DNA of 61,262 bases from Burkholderiales bacterium (lineage in GTDB: Bacteria > Pseudomonadota > Gammaproteobacteria > Burkholderiales > Burkholderiaceae_C): positions 1 to 61,262 of the forward strand of contig JAUVYR010000002.1 of assembly GCA_030602985.1 (NCBI GenBank), given 5' to 3'. The notes under the pieces were generated by a model. It was given only the letters and a program-made list of their open reading frames with translations, did no database searches and was not told the origin of the DNA. Below are positions 40,462 to 50,544 of the stretch, piece by piece; positions within the stretch are counted from its first letter, which is position 1; each line of letters opens with the position of its first letter. The position numbers and the translations under genes are program-made.

Positions 40462-41768
40462 GTGCTTTGCTTGTCTGTGTTCAACTGCGCCAATGCGGAC
40501 GCGCCGAACTTCTGGTCAATATAGTTTTCAACGATTTGCTGGAACTCGGTGGCGATGGCCTCGCCCCGAAGGGTCAGGCGCTTCTCGCCGTCAATGAACA
40601 CTGGGGCGGCAGGGGCCTCGCCCGTTCCGGGCAGGCTGATGCCAATATCCGCGTGCTTGCTTTCGCCCGGCCCGTTGACGATGCAACCCATCACCGCGAC
40701 TTTGAGGTTTTCGACGCCGGGATAGCGCTCGCGCCACTGCGGCATGGAGGCACGCAGGAAATCGTCGATCTGCTTGGCGAGTTCCTGGAAGGTGGTGCTG
40801 GTGGTGCGTCCACAACCGGGACAGGCCGTGACGCTGGGCACGAAACTGCGCAGACCCAGCGCCTGCAAAATTTCCATGGCCACCACCACTTCCTGGGTGC
40901 GTGATTCACCCGGCTGAGGGGTGAGCGAAACGCGGATGGTGTCCCCGATGCCCTGCTGCAGCAGCACCGACAATGCAGCCGCCGAAGCCACCGTGCCCTT
41001 GGTACCCATGCCTGCCTCGGTCAGGCCGAGATGAAGCGGGTAGTCGCAACGCCGATGCAACTCCTGGTAAACCGCAATCAGATCCTGCACACCACTGACC
41101 TTGCATGACAGCACGATATCACCACGCGCCATGCCCATCTGCTCGGCCTGCGCAGCAGACTGCAGCGCCGAGGTGATCAGGGCCTCGACCATCACCTGCT
41201 TCGCCTCCCAGGGCTGGGAACGGCGTGCGTTCTCGTCCATCATGGAAGCGAGCAAGTCCTGATCCAGGCTGCCCCAGTTCACACCAATGCGAATGTGCTT
41301 GTTCCATCGCAGTGCAGCTTCAACCATCTGGCCAAACTGACGGTCTTTTTTATCGCCGCGCCCCACATTGCCAGGGTTGATCCGGTACTTGGACAGGGCC
41401 TGGGCCATGTCGGGGTATTCGGTGAGCAGCCGGTGGCCGTTGTAGTGGAAATCGCCGATCAACGGGACCGGCACACCCATGCGGTCGAGTTGCTCGCGGA
41501 TGTAGGGCACCGCCTTGGCCGCCTCGTCGTTGTTGACGGTGATGCGCACCAATTCGGAACCTGCCAGCGCCAGCTCCTTGACCTGAATGGCCGTGGCCAC
41601 CGCATCGGCGGTGTCCGTGTTGGTCATGGACTGCACGCGGACCGGCGCGTTGCCCCCCAGGGTGACTTGGTGATCACCCCAGACGACGGTGCCCATGCGG
41701 GACTTGCGAGCGGGAAAGGGACTCGATACCGGCAAACCCGGCTCAGAGGCTGTTGTAGCCGTGGACAT
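40446..41768 (-). CDS. ispG: 4-hydroxy-3-methylbut-2-enyl-diphosphate synthase
   Basis: IspG is a 4Fe-4S enzyme late in the non-mevalonate pathway, downstream of Dxr. The 440-residue protein has the TIM-barrel part with [17 protein letters not shown] and [11 protein letters not shown], and the Fe-S part with ACPGCGRTT and [12 protein letters not shown] supplying the Cys ligands. ATG 41768 is used; the frame also contains a GTG one codon before it. It follows rodZ by 3 bases and overlaps hisS. Confidence 0.97.
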   Translation of the reverse strand: MSTATTASEPGLPVSSPFPARKSRMGTVVWGDHQVTLGGNAPVRVQSMTNTDTADAVATAIQVKELALAGSELVRITVNNDEAAKAVPYIREQLDRMGVPVPLIGDFHYNGHRLLTEYPDMAQALSKYRINPGNVGRGDKKDRQFGQMVEAALRWNKHIRIGVNWGSLDQDLLASMMDENARRSQPWEAKQVMVEALITSALQSAAQAEQMGMARGDIVLSCKVSGVQDLIAVYQELHRRCDYPLHLGLTEAGMGTKGTVASAAALSVLLQQGIGDTIRVSLTPQPGESRTQEVVVAMEILQALGLRSFVPSVTACPGCGRTTSTTFQELAKQIDDFLRASMPQWRERYPGVENLKVAVMGCIVNGPGESKHADIGISLPGTGEAPAAPVFIDGEKRLTLRGEAIATEFQQIVENYIDQKFGASALAQLNTDKQSTWQRN

Positions 41769-41771
41769 CAC

Positions 41772-42686
41772 TTACCTGACCTCGAAACGTGCAACATTGT
41801 TACGGGTGTGAGGCGCCATGTTGAAAGCAGTTCCACGCAGGCTGACCACCACCTCATCCGCACGCCCGACCACCACGGACAAGGGGAAATCCGTGGACAA
41901 CACCACGGTCTCACCCGGCTGAAGACTCCGCTGCAAAAGCACTCGACCAGAAGCACCCGTCACCTGAACCCAGGACGTTTCCCGGGCCGTCATGGCGAAA
42001 CCGTTTTGGGCATCGACGGGTGTGGCCGACACAGGCGCTGGAACAGCGGGGCCCGGTGCCTCGATCGCCATCCCAGAGGGGGCAGAGGGCGCCTCCAGCC
42101 GCAATACCTCCTGCGGCACTGCCTCCTCGGATACTGGGTCCAAGGCCGGTTCCGGTATGGAAACAGGTTCTGCAGTCATGACCGGACTCAACAAGGACAC
42201 GGTCGCTGGTTCTTCGCGCGTGGGCAGAAAAAACCAGAGCATCAGGGCGACTACCGCCATGAAAACAGCGGCTGCCATGGGCCAGGACAATTTGCTTGGC
42301 TCCGAAGGTTTGGCCGATGAAGGCATGGCCACCGTCCGCCTGGGCAGGGGCGCATTGAGAGAGCGCTCAATGTCGTTCAGGCGCACCTCATTGGAAGCAG
42401 GAAAGTTGGCCAGAATCGGCTGTGGGTCGACCTTCAGGGCACGACAGACGCTCAGTGCCAGCGCGCGAGCGAAAGTCATATCGGGCAGCTCATCGAAACG
42501 GCCGGCTTCCAGGGCCTCCAGCCGCTTCACAGGGATTTTGAGCATGGCCGCCAGCGCCACGGGGTGCAGGCCAGCACGCTCGCGGGCCTGCTTGAGGGTG
42601 ATGACGGTCGTCGATACAGGCAAAACCGGCGATGCATTCAATGCTTCATCCGGATCCTTGGGCAAGGATGTGTTCACATCATTCAT
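41772..42686 (-). CDS. rodZ: RodZ-like cytoskeletal HTH membrane protein
   Basis: RodZ links MreB filaments to the elongasome and so to rod shape. The 304-residue protein has an N-terminal HTH domain (about 30-100, with LKQARERAGLHPVALAAMLKI in part), one membrane helix (about 137-157), a Pro/Ala-rich periplasmic linker and a C-terminal DUF4115 domain (SWVQVTGASGRVLLQRSL near 240). The ATG at 42686 overlaps the pilF stop by eight bases. It sits in rlmN-pilF-rodZ-ispG. Confidence 0.92.
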   Translation of the reverse strand: MNDVNTSLPKDPDEALNASPVLPVSTTVITLKQARERAGLHPVALAAMLKIPVKRLEALEAGRFDELPDMTFARALALSVCRALKVDPQPILANFPASNEVRLNDIERSLNAPLPRRTVAMPSSAKPSEPSKLSWPMAAAVFMAVVALMLWFFLPTREEPATVSLLSPVMTAEPVSIPEPALDPVSEEAVPQEVLRLEAPSAPSGMAIEAPGPAVPAPVSATPVDAQNGFAMTARETSWVQVTGASGRVLLQRSLQPGETVVLSTDFPLSVVVGRADEVVVSLRGTAFNMAPHTRNNVARFEVR

Positions 42687-43482
42687 CGAAAGCCCCGCGT
42701 TCAAAAGCATTGGCTTCACGAGAATCCGGGAAGCGGCGTACAAGCTGACGGCCGAGTTGCTGAACAGCATCCTGATTGCGCAGTCGATGCTCGATCTTCA
42801 CACCCAGCCAGAGGGATTCTGCATTGGCAAGGTCGGTATTGTTCAAGCGGCGCAGGTAGAAGCGAGCACGCTCGTTGTCATCGCGCTTGTGCAGGAGTAG
42901 CGCGAGGTTGTACAGGGTGATGGGGTTGGACGCATCCAGCTGAAAAGCACGACTCAGGCTGGCCTCCGCCTCATGAAACTGCCCTGCCCTGGCCTGACAG
43001 ATACCCTGGACCATCCATGTGCGAGCCGCCGATGCGTACGCAGGGGACTGAAGGGCGGTGTCGAATGCCTGCGCGGACTGTACGAAACGTTCCTGCTGGC
43101 AGTAGAACCAACCCAGGTTGTGCCAGGTATCCCCGTCGCGAGGTGATATCCGCAGCGCCTGCTGAAAACTCTCTTCGGCCAGGCGAGGCTCATTGAGCCC
43201 CATGAGAATCAGTCCACGCAAATTGTGGGCGGCCGCAAAACGCGGGTCGATCACGAGCGCCCGATTGATCTCGTCCAGCGCCACCATGGTCTGGCCCTGC
43301 TCGAAGTAGCCGGCGGCCAGCTCCAGTCTGACGCGAGCACGACGGCGGGTTTCAGGTTCCTCGGTCTGGGTCAGCCAGGCACGCTCGTCGCTAGGCGCGC
43401 TGGGTAACCCTGAACAGCCGCTCAACAGAGCCACCCCCAGCAGTACCGAGAGCATCCACCCCCAGGAGCGAATGACAGTCAT
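42679..43482 (-). CDS. pilF: Type IV pilus biogenesis/stability lipoprotein PilF/PilW
   Basis: A TPR lipoprotein that helps PilQ secretin localise and pili stay stable. The 267-residue precursor has a signal peptide with lipobox LSGC near 23, then about six TPR units ([60 protein letters not shown]). It overlaps rlmN by four bases and rodZ by eight, in the conserved block. Confidence 0.93.
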   Translation of the reverse strand: MTVIRSWGWMLSVLLGVALLSGCSGLPSAPSDERAWLTQTEEPETRRRARVRLELAAGYFEQGQTMVALDEINRALVIDPRFAAAHNLRGLILMGLNEPRLAEESFQQALRISPRDGDTWHNLGWFYCQQERFVQSAQAFDTALQSPAYASAARTWMVQGICQARAGQFHEAEASLSRAFQLDASNPITLYNLALLLHKRDDNERARFYLRRLNNTDLANAESLWLGVKIEHRLRNQDAVQQLGRQLVRRFPDSREANAFERGAFDE

Positions 43483-44627
43483 GCAGCAGTCTCCTTGTTG
43501 CGCTTGGCCCAGACGATAGGCGATTCACTTTGCCGCCGCCGAGCCAGCCGCTCACTCACACGCGTGCGATCCTGGACATCACCGGCCAGTTGGCCACAAG
43601 CGGCGTCGATGTCGTCTCCGCGCGTCTTGCGAACCGTTGTCACGATCCCGGCCCCGTTGAGGTGTTCGGCAAAGGCGCGAACCGTCTCACGACTGGAGCA
43701 GGTCAGCCCTGAGCCAGGAAAGGGATTGAAGGGAATGAGATTGATCTTGCACGGCACACCGGTGCCCGCATGTTGGCGCAAGACCTGAACCAGCTGGCGG
43801 GCATGCTCGGGCTGATCGTTCACACCGTCCAGCATGCAGTATTCGAAGGTGATGAAGTCTCGTGGGGCGGCAGGCAGGTAGCGCAGGCAGGCATCCAGCA
43901 GTTCAGCAATCGGATATTTGCGATTCAATGGCACCAGATCGTCACGCAGGGGATCGTTCGGTGCGTGCAGTGACACCGCCAGTGCCACCGGGCAATCCTG
44001 AGCCAGCCGGTCCATCATCGGGACCACGCCAGACGTGGAGACAGTCAGGCGCCGGCGCGACAGCCCATAGCCATGGTCGTCCAGCATGACCCGCAGAGCC
44101 GGCACCAGGGCATGGTAGTTTTGCAACGGTTCACCCATGCCCATCATGACCACGTTGGAAATGACGCGTTCCTGGGTGTTGAATCGACGGCGCAGGAAAT
44201 GCTCGGCAAACCACAACTGCGCCACGATTTCACCCGTGGTGAGGTTGCGGCTGAAGCCCTGGTGGCCGGTGGAGCAGAAACGACATGCAACCGCACAGCC
44301 CGCCTGCGAGGACACACACAGGGTGCCCCGGTCGTCTTCAGGGATGAAGACGGCCTCGACGGCATTGCCGTCGCCCACGTCAAACAGCCATTTGATGGTG
44401 CCGTCTGCGGACTCTTGCTGAGTGAGGATGGAGAGACCACGCACCTCGCACACGCCGGGCAGCTTGTCGCGGAGGCTGCGCGCCAGATCGGTCATGTCCT
44501 CGAAACGGGACACGCCTTTCTGGTGAATCCAGCGAAACAGCTGGGTGGCTCGGAAGCGCTTTTCTCCGAGCCGCTCACAGAAGGCGGCCAACCCGTCGAG
44601 GTCGAAATCGAGCAAATTGGCCGTCAT
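43479..44627 (-). CDS. rlmN: Dual-specificity rRNA/tRNA (adenine-C2)-methyltransferase
   Basis: RlmN is a radical-SAM enzyme that methylates A2503 of 23S rRNA and A37 of some tRNAs. The 382-residue protein has the radical SAM motif [11 protein letters not shown] near 108-118, [10 protein letters not shown], and the C-terminal Cys in a DIDAACGQL segment that forms the mechanistic methyl-Cys pair. It lies seven bases after ndk and overlaps pilF. Confidence 0.97.
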   Translation of the reverse strand: MTANLLDFDLDGLAAFCERLGEKRFRATQLFRWIHQKGVSRFEDMTDLARSLRDKLPGVCEVRGLSILTQQESADGTIKWLFDVGDGNAVEAVFIPEDDRGTLCVSSQAGCAVACRFCSTGHQGFSRNLTTGEIVAQLWFAEHFLRRRFNTQERVISNVVMMGMGEPLQNYHALVPALRVMLDDHGYGLSRRRLTVSTSGVVPMMDRLAQDCPVALAVSLHAPNDPLRDDLVPLNRKYPIAELLDACLRYLPAAPRDFITFEYCMLDGVNDQPEHARQLVQVLRQHAGTGVPCKINLIPFNPFPGSGLTCSSRETVRAFAEHLNGAGIVTTVRKTRGDDIDAACGQLAGDVQDRTRVSERLARRRQSESPIVWAKRNKETAA

Positions 44628-44634
44628 CGCATGA

Positions 44635-45060
44635 TCAGCGTGCGTACACGTTCATGCCGGGGAAGAAGAAGGAAACTTCCACAACAGCGGTTTCAGGGGC
44701 GTCGGAGCCGTGCACAGCGTTGGCGTCGATGCTGTCAGCGAAATCGGCGCGGATGGTGCCGGGAGCGGCCTTCTTGGGGTCGGTGGCGCCCATCAGCTCA
44801 CGGTTCTTGGCGATGGCGTTCTCGCCTTCCAGCACCTGGATCATCACCGGGCCGGACACCATGAAATCCACCAGATCCTTGAAGAAAGGACGCTCTTTGT
44901 GCACAGCATAGAACTGCTCGGCTTCGGCGCGGGACAGGTGGACCAGCTTGGCGGCGGCGATCTTCAGGCCAGCGGCTTCAAAGCGGCTGTAGATCTGACC
45001 GATCACGTTTTTCGCAACGGCGTCGGGTTTGATGATGGAAAGGGTGCGTTCGATGGCCAT
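44635..45060 (-). CDS. ndk: Nucleoside-diphosphate kinase
   Basis: Ndk balances NTP and dNTP pools by phosphate transfer through a His. The 141-residue protein has [15 protein letters not shown] at the start and the active site [12 protein letters not shown] with phospho-His117. All core residues are present. A predicted promoter lies upstream, and rlmN follows by 7 bases. Confidence 0.98.
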   Translation of the reverse strand: MAIERTLSIIKPDAVAKNVIGQIYSRFEAAGLKIAAAKLVHLSRAEAEQFYAVHKERPFFKDLVDFMVSGPVMIQVLEGENAIAKNRELMGATDPKKAAPGTIRADFADSIDANAVHGSDAPETAVVEVSFFFPGMNVYAR

Positions 45061-45105
45061 GAAAGGATCCTGATGAAGGAGAAAGAAAAGTCAACAAAGC
45101 TTTCG

Positions 45106-45135
45106 ATTTTAACCGGGGAAAACCAGCCACGCCAA
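45106..45135 (-). promoter_or_regulatory. Predicted sigma-70 promoter of ndk
   Basis: On the minus strand TTGGCG (45130-45135), an 18-base spacer and TAAAAT (45106-45111) lie in the rluB-ndk gap, giving a leader of about 40 bases that contains an AGGATCC-type site just before the ndk ATG. Confidence 0.5.
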
Positions 45136-45139
45136 GCAT

Positions 45140-46327
45140 TCAGCGAGAACTGCCGCGCGGGCGCTGTCGGCCACCGGGCGGGCCCTTGCGGCGAGCGGGC
45201 TGGGCGTCCTGGCCGATGTAGCCGTAAGACGTTTTCATCGGGTCGGGCGCCTGGGCGCCGGGTGCATTGGCGTCGGTACGGCGTCCGCCCGGGCGTCGGG
45301 CGCCTGATCGGGGCATGGGCGGGCCATCCACCAGCTTGGGCGCACTGGGGCGGGGGCCCTGCCCTTGCCGGCGTGACGGGTTGCGTGAAGGGCTTCGAGA
45401 AGGTTTGGGCGTCTGAAACTGGCGCGCCTTGGATTCCAGTGAACGATCCATGCCGGTGGCCTCGGTCAGGCGGGCCACATCACGAATGTCCAGTTCCATC
45501 CAGACCCCGCGGCGCAGCCCACGAGGCAGCACCACCGCTCCATAGCGGATGCGAATGAGCCGACTGACTGCATGGCCGACTGCCTCGAACATGCGCCGCA
45601 CCTCCCGGTTACGGCCTTCGGCGATCGTCACCCGATACCAGCAGTTGGCCCCTTCCCCGCCGCCATCTTCGATGGAGAGGAATTGCGCCAGACCGTCATC
45701 GAGCTGGACACCTGCGAGCAGCTGCTCCTTTTCCTCGTTGCTCAAGGCCCCCAGCACCCGTACCGCGTATTCCCGCTGGAGGCCAAATCGGGGGTGCATC
45801 AGCTTGTTGGCCAGCTCGCCGGAGTTGGTGAACAGCAGCAAACCCTCGGTATTGAGGTCCAGACGACCCACCGACTGCCACTTGCCCGTATGCAAGCGCG
45901 GCAGACGCCGGAACACCGTGGGCCGGTTTTGCGGGTCGTCGTGGGTCACCACCTCCCCGGCGGGCTTGTGATAGGCCAACACCCTGGGGGGGGGCGGCGC
46001 GATGCGAACCTTGATGGGTTTGCCATTGATTTTGACGGTATCGCCAAATTGAATACGCTGACCCACGTGGGCCGGCTCGCCATTCACAGAGATGCGCCCC
46101 TCCAGAATCATATGCTCCATTTCCAGACGCGAACCCAGACCGGCCTGGGCAAGCACCTTGTGCAGCTTGGGCGCATCCATCTGAGGGCTGAGCACGCGCT
46201 TGCCCGCCACCGGCGCACTCTCGGCCTGGGCATGGTCGAAGGCGCCTGAGACGACCTCTTCGAGCCGAATGGCGTCGACTTCGGCGTCGGTCTGGGCAGC
46301 AGAATTGGGGGCTGGAGGTCGATTCAT
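45140..46327 (-). CDS. rluB: Ribosomal large subunit pseudouridine synthase B (RsuA family)
   Basis: RluB isomerises U2605 of 23S rRNA. The 395-residue protein has an S4 domain (about 52-110, [21 protein letters not shown]), a catalytic domain with the RsuA-family motif [17 protein letters not shown] near 150 holding the catalytic Asp, and [12 protein letters not shown]. The last 100 residues are a basic Pro/Arg/Gly-rich disordered tail, common in betaproteobacterial RluB. A run of nine G (45986-45994) inside the gene codes for prolines. Confidence 0.94.
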   Translation of the reverse strand: MNRPPAPNSAAQTDAEVDAIRLEEVVSGAFDHAQAESAPVAGKRVLSPQMDAPKLHKVLAQAGLGSRLEMEHMILEGRISVNGEPAHVGQRIQFGDTVKINGKPIKVRIAPPPPRVLAYHKPAGEVVTHDDPQNRPTVFRRLPRLHTGKWQSVGRLDLNTEGLLLFTNSGELANKLMHPRFGLQREYAVRVLGALSNEEKEQLLAGVQLDDGLAQFLSIEDGGGEGANCWYRVTIAEGRNREVRRMFEAVGHAVSRLIRIRYGAVVLPRGLRRGVWMELDIRDVARLTEATGMDRSLESKARQFQTPKPSRSPSRNPSRRQGQGPRPSAPKLVDGPPMPRSGARRPGGRRTDANAPGAQAPDPMKTSYGYIGQDAQPARRKGPPGGRQRPRGSSR

Positions 46328-46335
46328 GAATGGAT

Positions 46336-46941
46336 TCAGTTAAGCGCAGGGGCTGATGGCTCATCGTGTTCAGCAGCCGGGGCTGCCGATTCGATGCCGG
46401 TGAGTTGGGGGAAGAGCGACTCAGCCGCCGTCGGGTGCTGAAGTGCCGGCAGTTGATCCAGGGACGCCAGACCCAGGTCATTGAGGAACTGCCGCGTCGT
46501 GGCAAAGAGCGCGGGGCGTCCCACGGTTTCTCGATGACCGATCACCTCCACCCAGCCACGGTCTTCCAGCTGCTTGAGAATGCCGGAGTGGATGGTGACG
46601 CCGCGAATGTCTTCCATGTCTCCACGGGTCACCGGCTGGCGGTAGGCAATGATGGCCAGCGTCTCCATGACCGCACGGCTGTAACGGGGGGGTTTCTCCG
46701 GGTGCAGGCGATCCAGAAAAGGACGCAAGGCGGGTCGACTCTGGAAACGCCAGCCGGTGGCCAGGGCAACCAGCTCCAAGCCCTTGTCCGCCCACTCGAG
46801 CTGGATGTCCTGGAGCAACTGCCTGAGTTCGTCAGCACTCAGGGCGCCATCAAACAGAACCGTCATGTCTCGCAGGGACAAGGGCTCTGGTGCGCACAGC
46901 AGCGCCGCTTCCAGGATGCGATGGGCATCCAACGTATTCAT
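46336..46941 (-). CDS. scpB: Segregation and condensation protein B
   Basis: ScpB joins ScpA and SMC in the chromosome condensin. The 201-residue product has two winged-helix domains (1-80 and about 90-170) and the segment [21 protein letters not shown], which is diagnostic of ScpB. It is 8 bases upstream of rluB in transcription order, a frequent pairing. No scpA or smc gene is in this window. Confidence 0.95.
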   Translation of the reverse strand: MNTLDAHRILEAALLCAPEPLSLRDMTVLFDGALSADELRQLLQDIQLEWADKGLELVALATGWRFQSRPALRPFLDRLHPEKPPRYSRAVMETLAIIAYRQPVTRGDMEDIRGVTIHSGILKQLEDRGWVEVIGHRETVGRPALFATTRQFLNDLGLASLDQLPALQHPTAAESLFPQLTGIESAAPAAEHDEPSAPALN

Positions 46942-47019
46942 GGACTTCGATGGGTGAAGGGTGTTGGGATCAGGCCCAAGGATACACCCTTCAAGCGCGA
47001 AGGGACCCGCATGGGACCA

Positions 47020-48081
47020 TCAAGAGGAAAGGACGTTGAGTTCGTCGTCAATTTCCCAGAGTTGATCCAGATTGTACTGGAGGCCGACTTCGGCCAATGC
47101 GTGGGTGAGATCAGAAGGCAAGGGGCTTTCGGCACGCACCACCGCACCCGTCACCGGATGGCGAAACACCAAACGATGCGCGTGCAGGGCCTGGCGGGCC
47201 ATGCCAAACAGAGGCCGGCCGCCATACAAGGCGTCACCCACCAGCGGATGCCCGAGCGAAGCCAGGTGAACCCGGATCTGGTGCGTGCGACCCGTGTGCA
47301 GCTTGCACCCTACCCAGGACACCACCGCGCCGCTGTCCAGGCACCGCACCCAGGTGAGGGCATCACGCGCACCGGCAGTCCCCTCGCGAACCGCCGCCAT
47401 GCGCAAGCGATTCCTGGGGTCCCTCGCGATGAAACCCTGCACCGACCGCACGCTGCCCGCGGCCAGCGAGCCGTGCACCAGTGCCACATACAACCGGTGG
47501 ATCTCGCGCGCCGCGATCTGCCTGACCAGCGCCTCACAGGCGATCGGGGTCTTGCCGACGACCATCAATCCGCTGGTGTCTTTATCCAGCCGATGAACAA
47601 TCCCCGCCCTGGGCAGTTGAGCGGCCACCGTGTGATAAGCCAGCAAGCCATTGAGCAAGGTGCCTGTCCAGTTGCCTGCGGCGGGGTGCACCACCAGCCC
47701 GACGGGCTTGTCAATCACCAGTAGATGTTCATCTTCGTGAACGACCTGCAGCTGGAGCGCCTCCGGCAAGAAACAGGTCGTTTGAGCCGGGGGCCGCAGC
47801 GCCACCTGAAGAGAATCCCCCGCCTTCAACCGAGTCGCGGCTTTGGTGCATACACGCCCATTCAGCGTCAGCGCACCCGCTTCTATCAGCTGCTGCAACC
47901 ATGCACGAGAAAATTCGGTCACCAAGCCCGACAAAGCCTTGTCCAAACGCCAGCCATGCCCCTCGGGGCCCACCTGCCAATGACGGACCTCCGCTGAGCC
48001 CCCTGCTTCGTCCGTCAGGTCTTCCAGCTCGATGGCGTCGACATCCGAACACAGAGGGTCCGCCGATATAATGGGTTGCAT
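47020..48081 (-). CDS. rluD: Ribosomal large subunit pseudouridine synthase D (RluA family)
   Basis: RluD makes three pseudouridines in helix 69 of 23S rRNA. The 353-residue protein has an S4 domain (about 43-105, with RLDKALSGLVTEFSRAWLQQ), the catalytic motif GIVHRLDKDTSGLMVVGK near 178 with the catalytic Asp, and GRTHQIRVHLASLGHPLVGD. ATG 48081 is preferred to a TTG at 48123, which would overlap the bamD start. It is divergent from bamD, whose promoter lies in its first codons. Confidence 0.95.
   Translation of the reverse strand: MQPIISADPLCSDVDAIELEDLTDEAGGSAEVRHWQVGPEGHGWRLDKALSGLVTEFSRAWLQQLIEAGALTLNGRVCTKAATRLKAGDSLQVALRPPAQTTCFLPEALQLQVVHEDEHLLVIDKPVGLVVHPAAGNWTGTLLNGLLAYHTVAAQLPRAGIVHRLDKDTSGLMVVGKTPIACEALVRQIAAREIHRLYVALVHGSLAAGSVRSVQGFIARDPRNRLRMAAVREGTAGARDALTWVRCLDSGAVVSWVGCKLHTGRTHQIRVHLASLGHPLVGDALYGGRPLFGMARQALHAHRLVFRHPVTGAVVRAESPLPSDLTHALAEVGLQYNLDQLWEIDDELNVLSS
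48067..48072 (+). promoter_or_regulatory. Candidate bamD promoter -10 (TATAAT)
   Basis: A consensus TATAAT on the plus strand, 45 bases before bamD and inside the first codons of rluD on the other strand. The -35 position (TCCGAA at 17 bases) is weak. No clear sigma-E promoter pattern was found. Confidence 0.5.
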
Positions 48082-48116
48082 CAATGGTTTGCCTTGCTCG
48101 TAAAGATCTGGATCCG

Positions 48117-48938
48117 ATGTCAATGAAACGATTATCTACCGCCATGCCCCATCGCCGCTGGGTTGCCAGCGTGAGTCTGGTGGTGTTGCTGAGCGCCTGC
48201 GCGAGCAAGAACACGGAGGACCCCACCGCCAACTGGAGTCCAAACCGTATTTTTGCTGAAGCCATTGACGAGCGGAACAGCGGCAACTTCGAAAGAGCCA
48301 TCACGCTCTTTGAGAGACTTGAAGGCCGTGCGGCAGGTACCCCGTTGGCTCAGCAGGCTCAGTTGGAAAAGGCCTTTGCCCACTACCGAGCGGGGGAGCA
48401 GGCCCAGGCCATCGCCACGCTCGACCGATTCATGCGTCTGCACCCGGCCAGCCCGGCGATCGATTACGCCCTGTATCTGAAAGGCCTTGTCAACTTCAAC
48501 GACAACCTGGGGCTTTTCGGCTGGCTCTCGCGCCAGGATTTGTCCGAGCGGGATCAACAATCCGCCCGGGTGTCCTTTGAAGCGTTTCGTGAACTGGTGG
48601 AACGGTTCCCCGATTCCCGATATGCGCCGGATGCTCGCCTGCGGATGACTTACATCATCAATTCGCAGGCCCAGTCTGAGGTGCATATTGCACGGCACTA
48701 TCTCAGTCGCGGCGCGTATGTAGCGGCACTGAATCGCGCTCAAAACGCGGTGACTGAGTTCGATGGTGTTCCTGCTGCGGAAGAAGCGCTGTTCATCATG
48801 ATGCGCGCCTATCAGGCGCTGAACATGTCGGATCTCGCCAACGACACACGACGCATTCTGGAAACCAATTTCCCGCAAAGCGCCTTCTTGTCAGAAGGCG
48901 CTCAGCGGCAGCGGGGTGCCTGGTGGCGTCTCTGGTGA
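48117..48938 (+). CDS. bamD: Outer membrane assembly lipoprotein BamD
   Basis: BamD is the essential lipoprotein of the BAM complex and contacts BamA. The 273-residue precursor has a signal peptide with lipobox LSAC (CASKNTEDP mature start), then five TPR-like repeats (FERAITLFERLEGR, YRAGEQAQAIATLDRFMRLHP, RFPDSRYAPDARLRM, RGAYVAALNRAQNAVTEF). Length fits the family. Starts at 48117 (MSMKRL) or 48123 (MKRL) are both possible. It ends at a bidirectional terminator. Confidence 0.96.
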   Translation: MSMKRLSTAMPHRRWVASVSLVVLLSACASKNTEDPTANWSPNRIFAEAIDERNSGNFERAITLFERLEGRAAGTPLAQQAQLEKAFAHYRAGEQAQAIATLDRFMRLHPASPAIDYALYLKGLVNFNDNLGLFGWLSRQDLSERDQQSARVSFEAFRELVERFPDSRYAPDARLRMTYIINSQAQSEVHIARHYLSRGAYVAALNRAQNAVTEFDGVPAAEEALFIMMRAYQALNMSDLANDTRRILETNFPQSAFLSEGAQRQRGAWWRLW

Positions 48939-48954
48939 TCCAGACCCGAACCCG

Positions 48955-48988
48955 CAACAAAAAACCGGCCGAGGCCGGTTTTTTGTTG
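48955..48988. terminator. Bidirectional terminator between bamD and rplI
   Basis: AACCGGCC-GA-GGCCGGTT with A-run before and T-run after is almost perfectly symmetric over 34 bases, so it has a U-run on both strands. It serves bamD from the left and the rpsF-priB-rpsR-rplI operon from the right. Confidence 0.93.
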
Positions 48989-49004
48989 GCAGAACCTGAA
49001 CAGC

Positions 49005-49457
49005 TCAGGCTGTTTCGCCCAGCACGGACACATTGACTTCCACGACCACATCGGTGTGCAGACCCACCTGAACAGTGTAGTCTCCCACGTTCTTCAACAG
49101 ACCGTTGGGCATACGCACCTGGGCTTTCGTCACAGCAAAACCTTGCTTGACGAGTTCGTCGGCAATATCGTGGTTGGTGACAGAACCAAACAGACGGCCA
49201 TCCACCCCAGCTTTCTGGCTGAGCTTGACGGTGAAGCCGTTCAGCTTTTCACCCAACGCCTGCGCTTCGGCGAGTTTGGCAGCAGCCGCTTTTTCCAGAT
49301 CGGCACGGCGAGCTTCGAACTCAGCCACAGCGGACTGGGTGGCACGGCGGGCACGGCCGGTCGGGATCAGGAAGTTGCGAGCGTAACCGTCTTTGACGCG
49401 GACCACATCACCGAGGTTACCGAGGTTGACCACTTTATCGAGCAGAATGATTTGCAT
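49005..49457 (-). CDS. rplI: 50S ribosomal protein L9
   Basis: L9 is a two-domain protein joined by a long helix, sited near the L1 stalk. The 150-residue product starts [21 protein letters not shown] with [16 protein letters not shown], then the connecting helix (about 45-75) and C-terminal domain. It is the last gene of the operon, followed by the terminator. Confidence 0.98.
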   Translation of the reverse strand: MQIILLDKVVNLGNLGDVVRVKDGYARNFLIPTGRARRATQSAVAEFEARRADLEKAAAAKLAEAQALGEKLNGFTVKLSQKAGVDGRLFGSVTNHDIADELVKQGFAVTKAQVRMPNGLLKNVGDYTVQVGLHTDVVVEVNVSVLGETA

Positions 49458-49474
49458 GATGGAACTCCTTCTGA

Positions 49475-49756
49475 TCAGACGCGGTGTTGGTCGCTGTAGG
49501 GCAGCATGGCCAGGAAACGGGCGCGCTTGATCGCCGTGGTGACCTGGCGCTGATAAATCGCACGAGTGCCGGTCAGGCGCGCGGGGATGATCTTGCCGTT
49601 TTCAGCAATGAAGTCGCGCAGCACGTCGACGTCTTTGTAGTCCACCTCTTCCACACCGGCCACGGTGAAACGGCAGAACTTCTTGCGCTTGAACAGCAGC
49701 GACTGGGTGTTGCGCTTGGGGCGCTTGTCTTTATTGAAACGCTTGGGGGCAGCCAT
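49475..49756 (-). CDS. rpsR: 30S ribosomal protein S18
   Basis: S18 binds S6 on the 30S platform. The 93-residue product has the core [21 protein letters not shown] in part, [27 protein letters not shown]-like residues and a basic N-terminus ([13 protein letters not shown]). It lies between priB and rplI in the standard order. Confidence 0.98.
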   Translation of the reverse strand: MAAPKRFNKDKRPKRNTQSLLFKRKKFCRFTVAGVEEVDYKDVDVLRDFIAENGKIIPARLTGTRAIYQRQVTTAIKRARFLAMLPYSDQHRV

Positions 49757-49768
49757 GGGGATGCTTCC

Positions 49769-50080
49769 TTAAATGGGTTTGAAATCTTGAACGTGGAACA
49801 CAACGCCTTTGCCGTTACGGGTGTTGGTCAGAAAGCCGGTGAAGTGACAAGTAGCGCCCAGACTCTGTCTGGAAAGCGTTTCCGCCACAACACCGAAGGC
49901 AACCGCCTTGACCTTGAGAGCCACTTGCCTGATCTGCCCTGCTTCTGTCTGCTCGGAATCATGTTCCAGAACCATATCAAGAGCAGGTATACCAGCGGGT
50001 GTGTAGCGAGGTCCGGATATTTCTACCAGACACGCCTGCAAAACCAACCGATTCAGGGGCCAATGCTCCACACCCGTCAC
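49769..50080 (-). CDS. priB: Primosomal replication protein PriB
   Basis: PriB is a small OB-fold protein that helps PriA restart stalled replication forks. The 103-residue product has NRLVLQACLVEISGPRYTPAGIPA in part near 10-33, typical of PriB/SSB-like OB folds, and ends KGVVFHVQDFKPI. The start is GTG at 50080; an ATG slightly upstream is in another frame. It lies between rpsF and rpsR, as in most betaproteobacteria. Confidence 0.93.
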   Translation of the reverse strand: MTGVEHWPLNRLVLQACLVEISGPRYTPAGIPALDMVLEHDSEQTEAGQIRQVALKVKAVAFGVVAETLSRQSLGATCHFTGFLTNTRNGKGVVFHVQDFKPI

Positions 50081-50087
50081 CGGGTCA

Positions 50088-50453
50088 TCAGGCAGTGGCT
50101 TCCTGCTGCTGGGCCTTGCGAGCCTCTTCGCGCTCGACCGCCTTCATCATGGAAGAAGGAGCGGTTTCCGCTTTCTTCTTTTGCACAACGAGGTGACGCA
50201 ACACAGCGTCGTTGAAGCGGAATGCATGCTCCAGCTCGCCCATGACAGCCTGATCGGCTTCAATGTTCAGGCAGAGATAGTGAGCCTTGGACAGCTTGTT
50301 GATCTGGTAAGCCAGCTGACGGCGGCCCCAGTCTTCCACACGATGCACAGCGCCGTTGCCAGCGGTGATCATGCCCTTGTAGCGCTCCAGCATGGCTGGA
50401 ACCTGTTCGCTCTGATCCGGATGGATGAGCATCACGATTTCGTAATGACGCAT
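50088..50453 (-). CDS. rpsF: 30S ribosomal protein S6
   Basis: S6 forms a heterodimer with S18. The 121-residue product starts [21 protein letters not shown] and contains [15 protein letters not shown] and [11 protein letters not shown], with the RHLVVQKKK tail region. It heads the ribosomal operon from a strong upstream promoter, with AAGGAGA before the ATG. Confidence 0.98.
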   Translation of the reverse strand: MRHYEIVMLIHPDQSEQVPAMLERYKGMITAGNGAVHRVEDWGRRQLAYQINKLSKAHYLCLNIEADQAVMGELEHAFRFNDAVLRHLVVQKKKAETAPSSMMKAVEREEARKAQQQEATA

Positions 50454-50515
50454 GGACTCTCCTTGTGGATGAAAGCCGCCCCGGCGTCAACTGGGTACGG
50501 CAAGGTAAGCCCACC

Positions 50516-50544
50516 ATTATAGACTGTTCGCAGGAACGACTCAA
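50516..50544 (-). promoter_or_regulatory. Sigma-70 promoter of the rpsF-priB-rpsR-rplI operon
   Basis: On the minus strand TTGAGT (50539-50544), a 17-base spacer and TATAAT (50516-50521) form a near-consensus promoter, starting about 55 bases before the S6 ATG. The -35 overlaps the stop codon of the upstream symporter gene. Confidence 0.8.
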
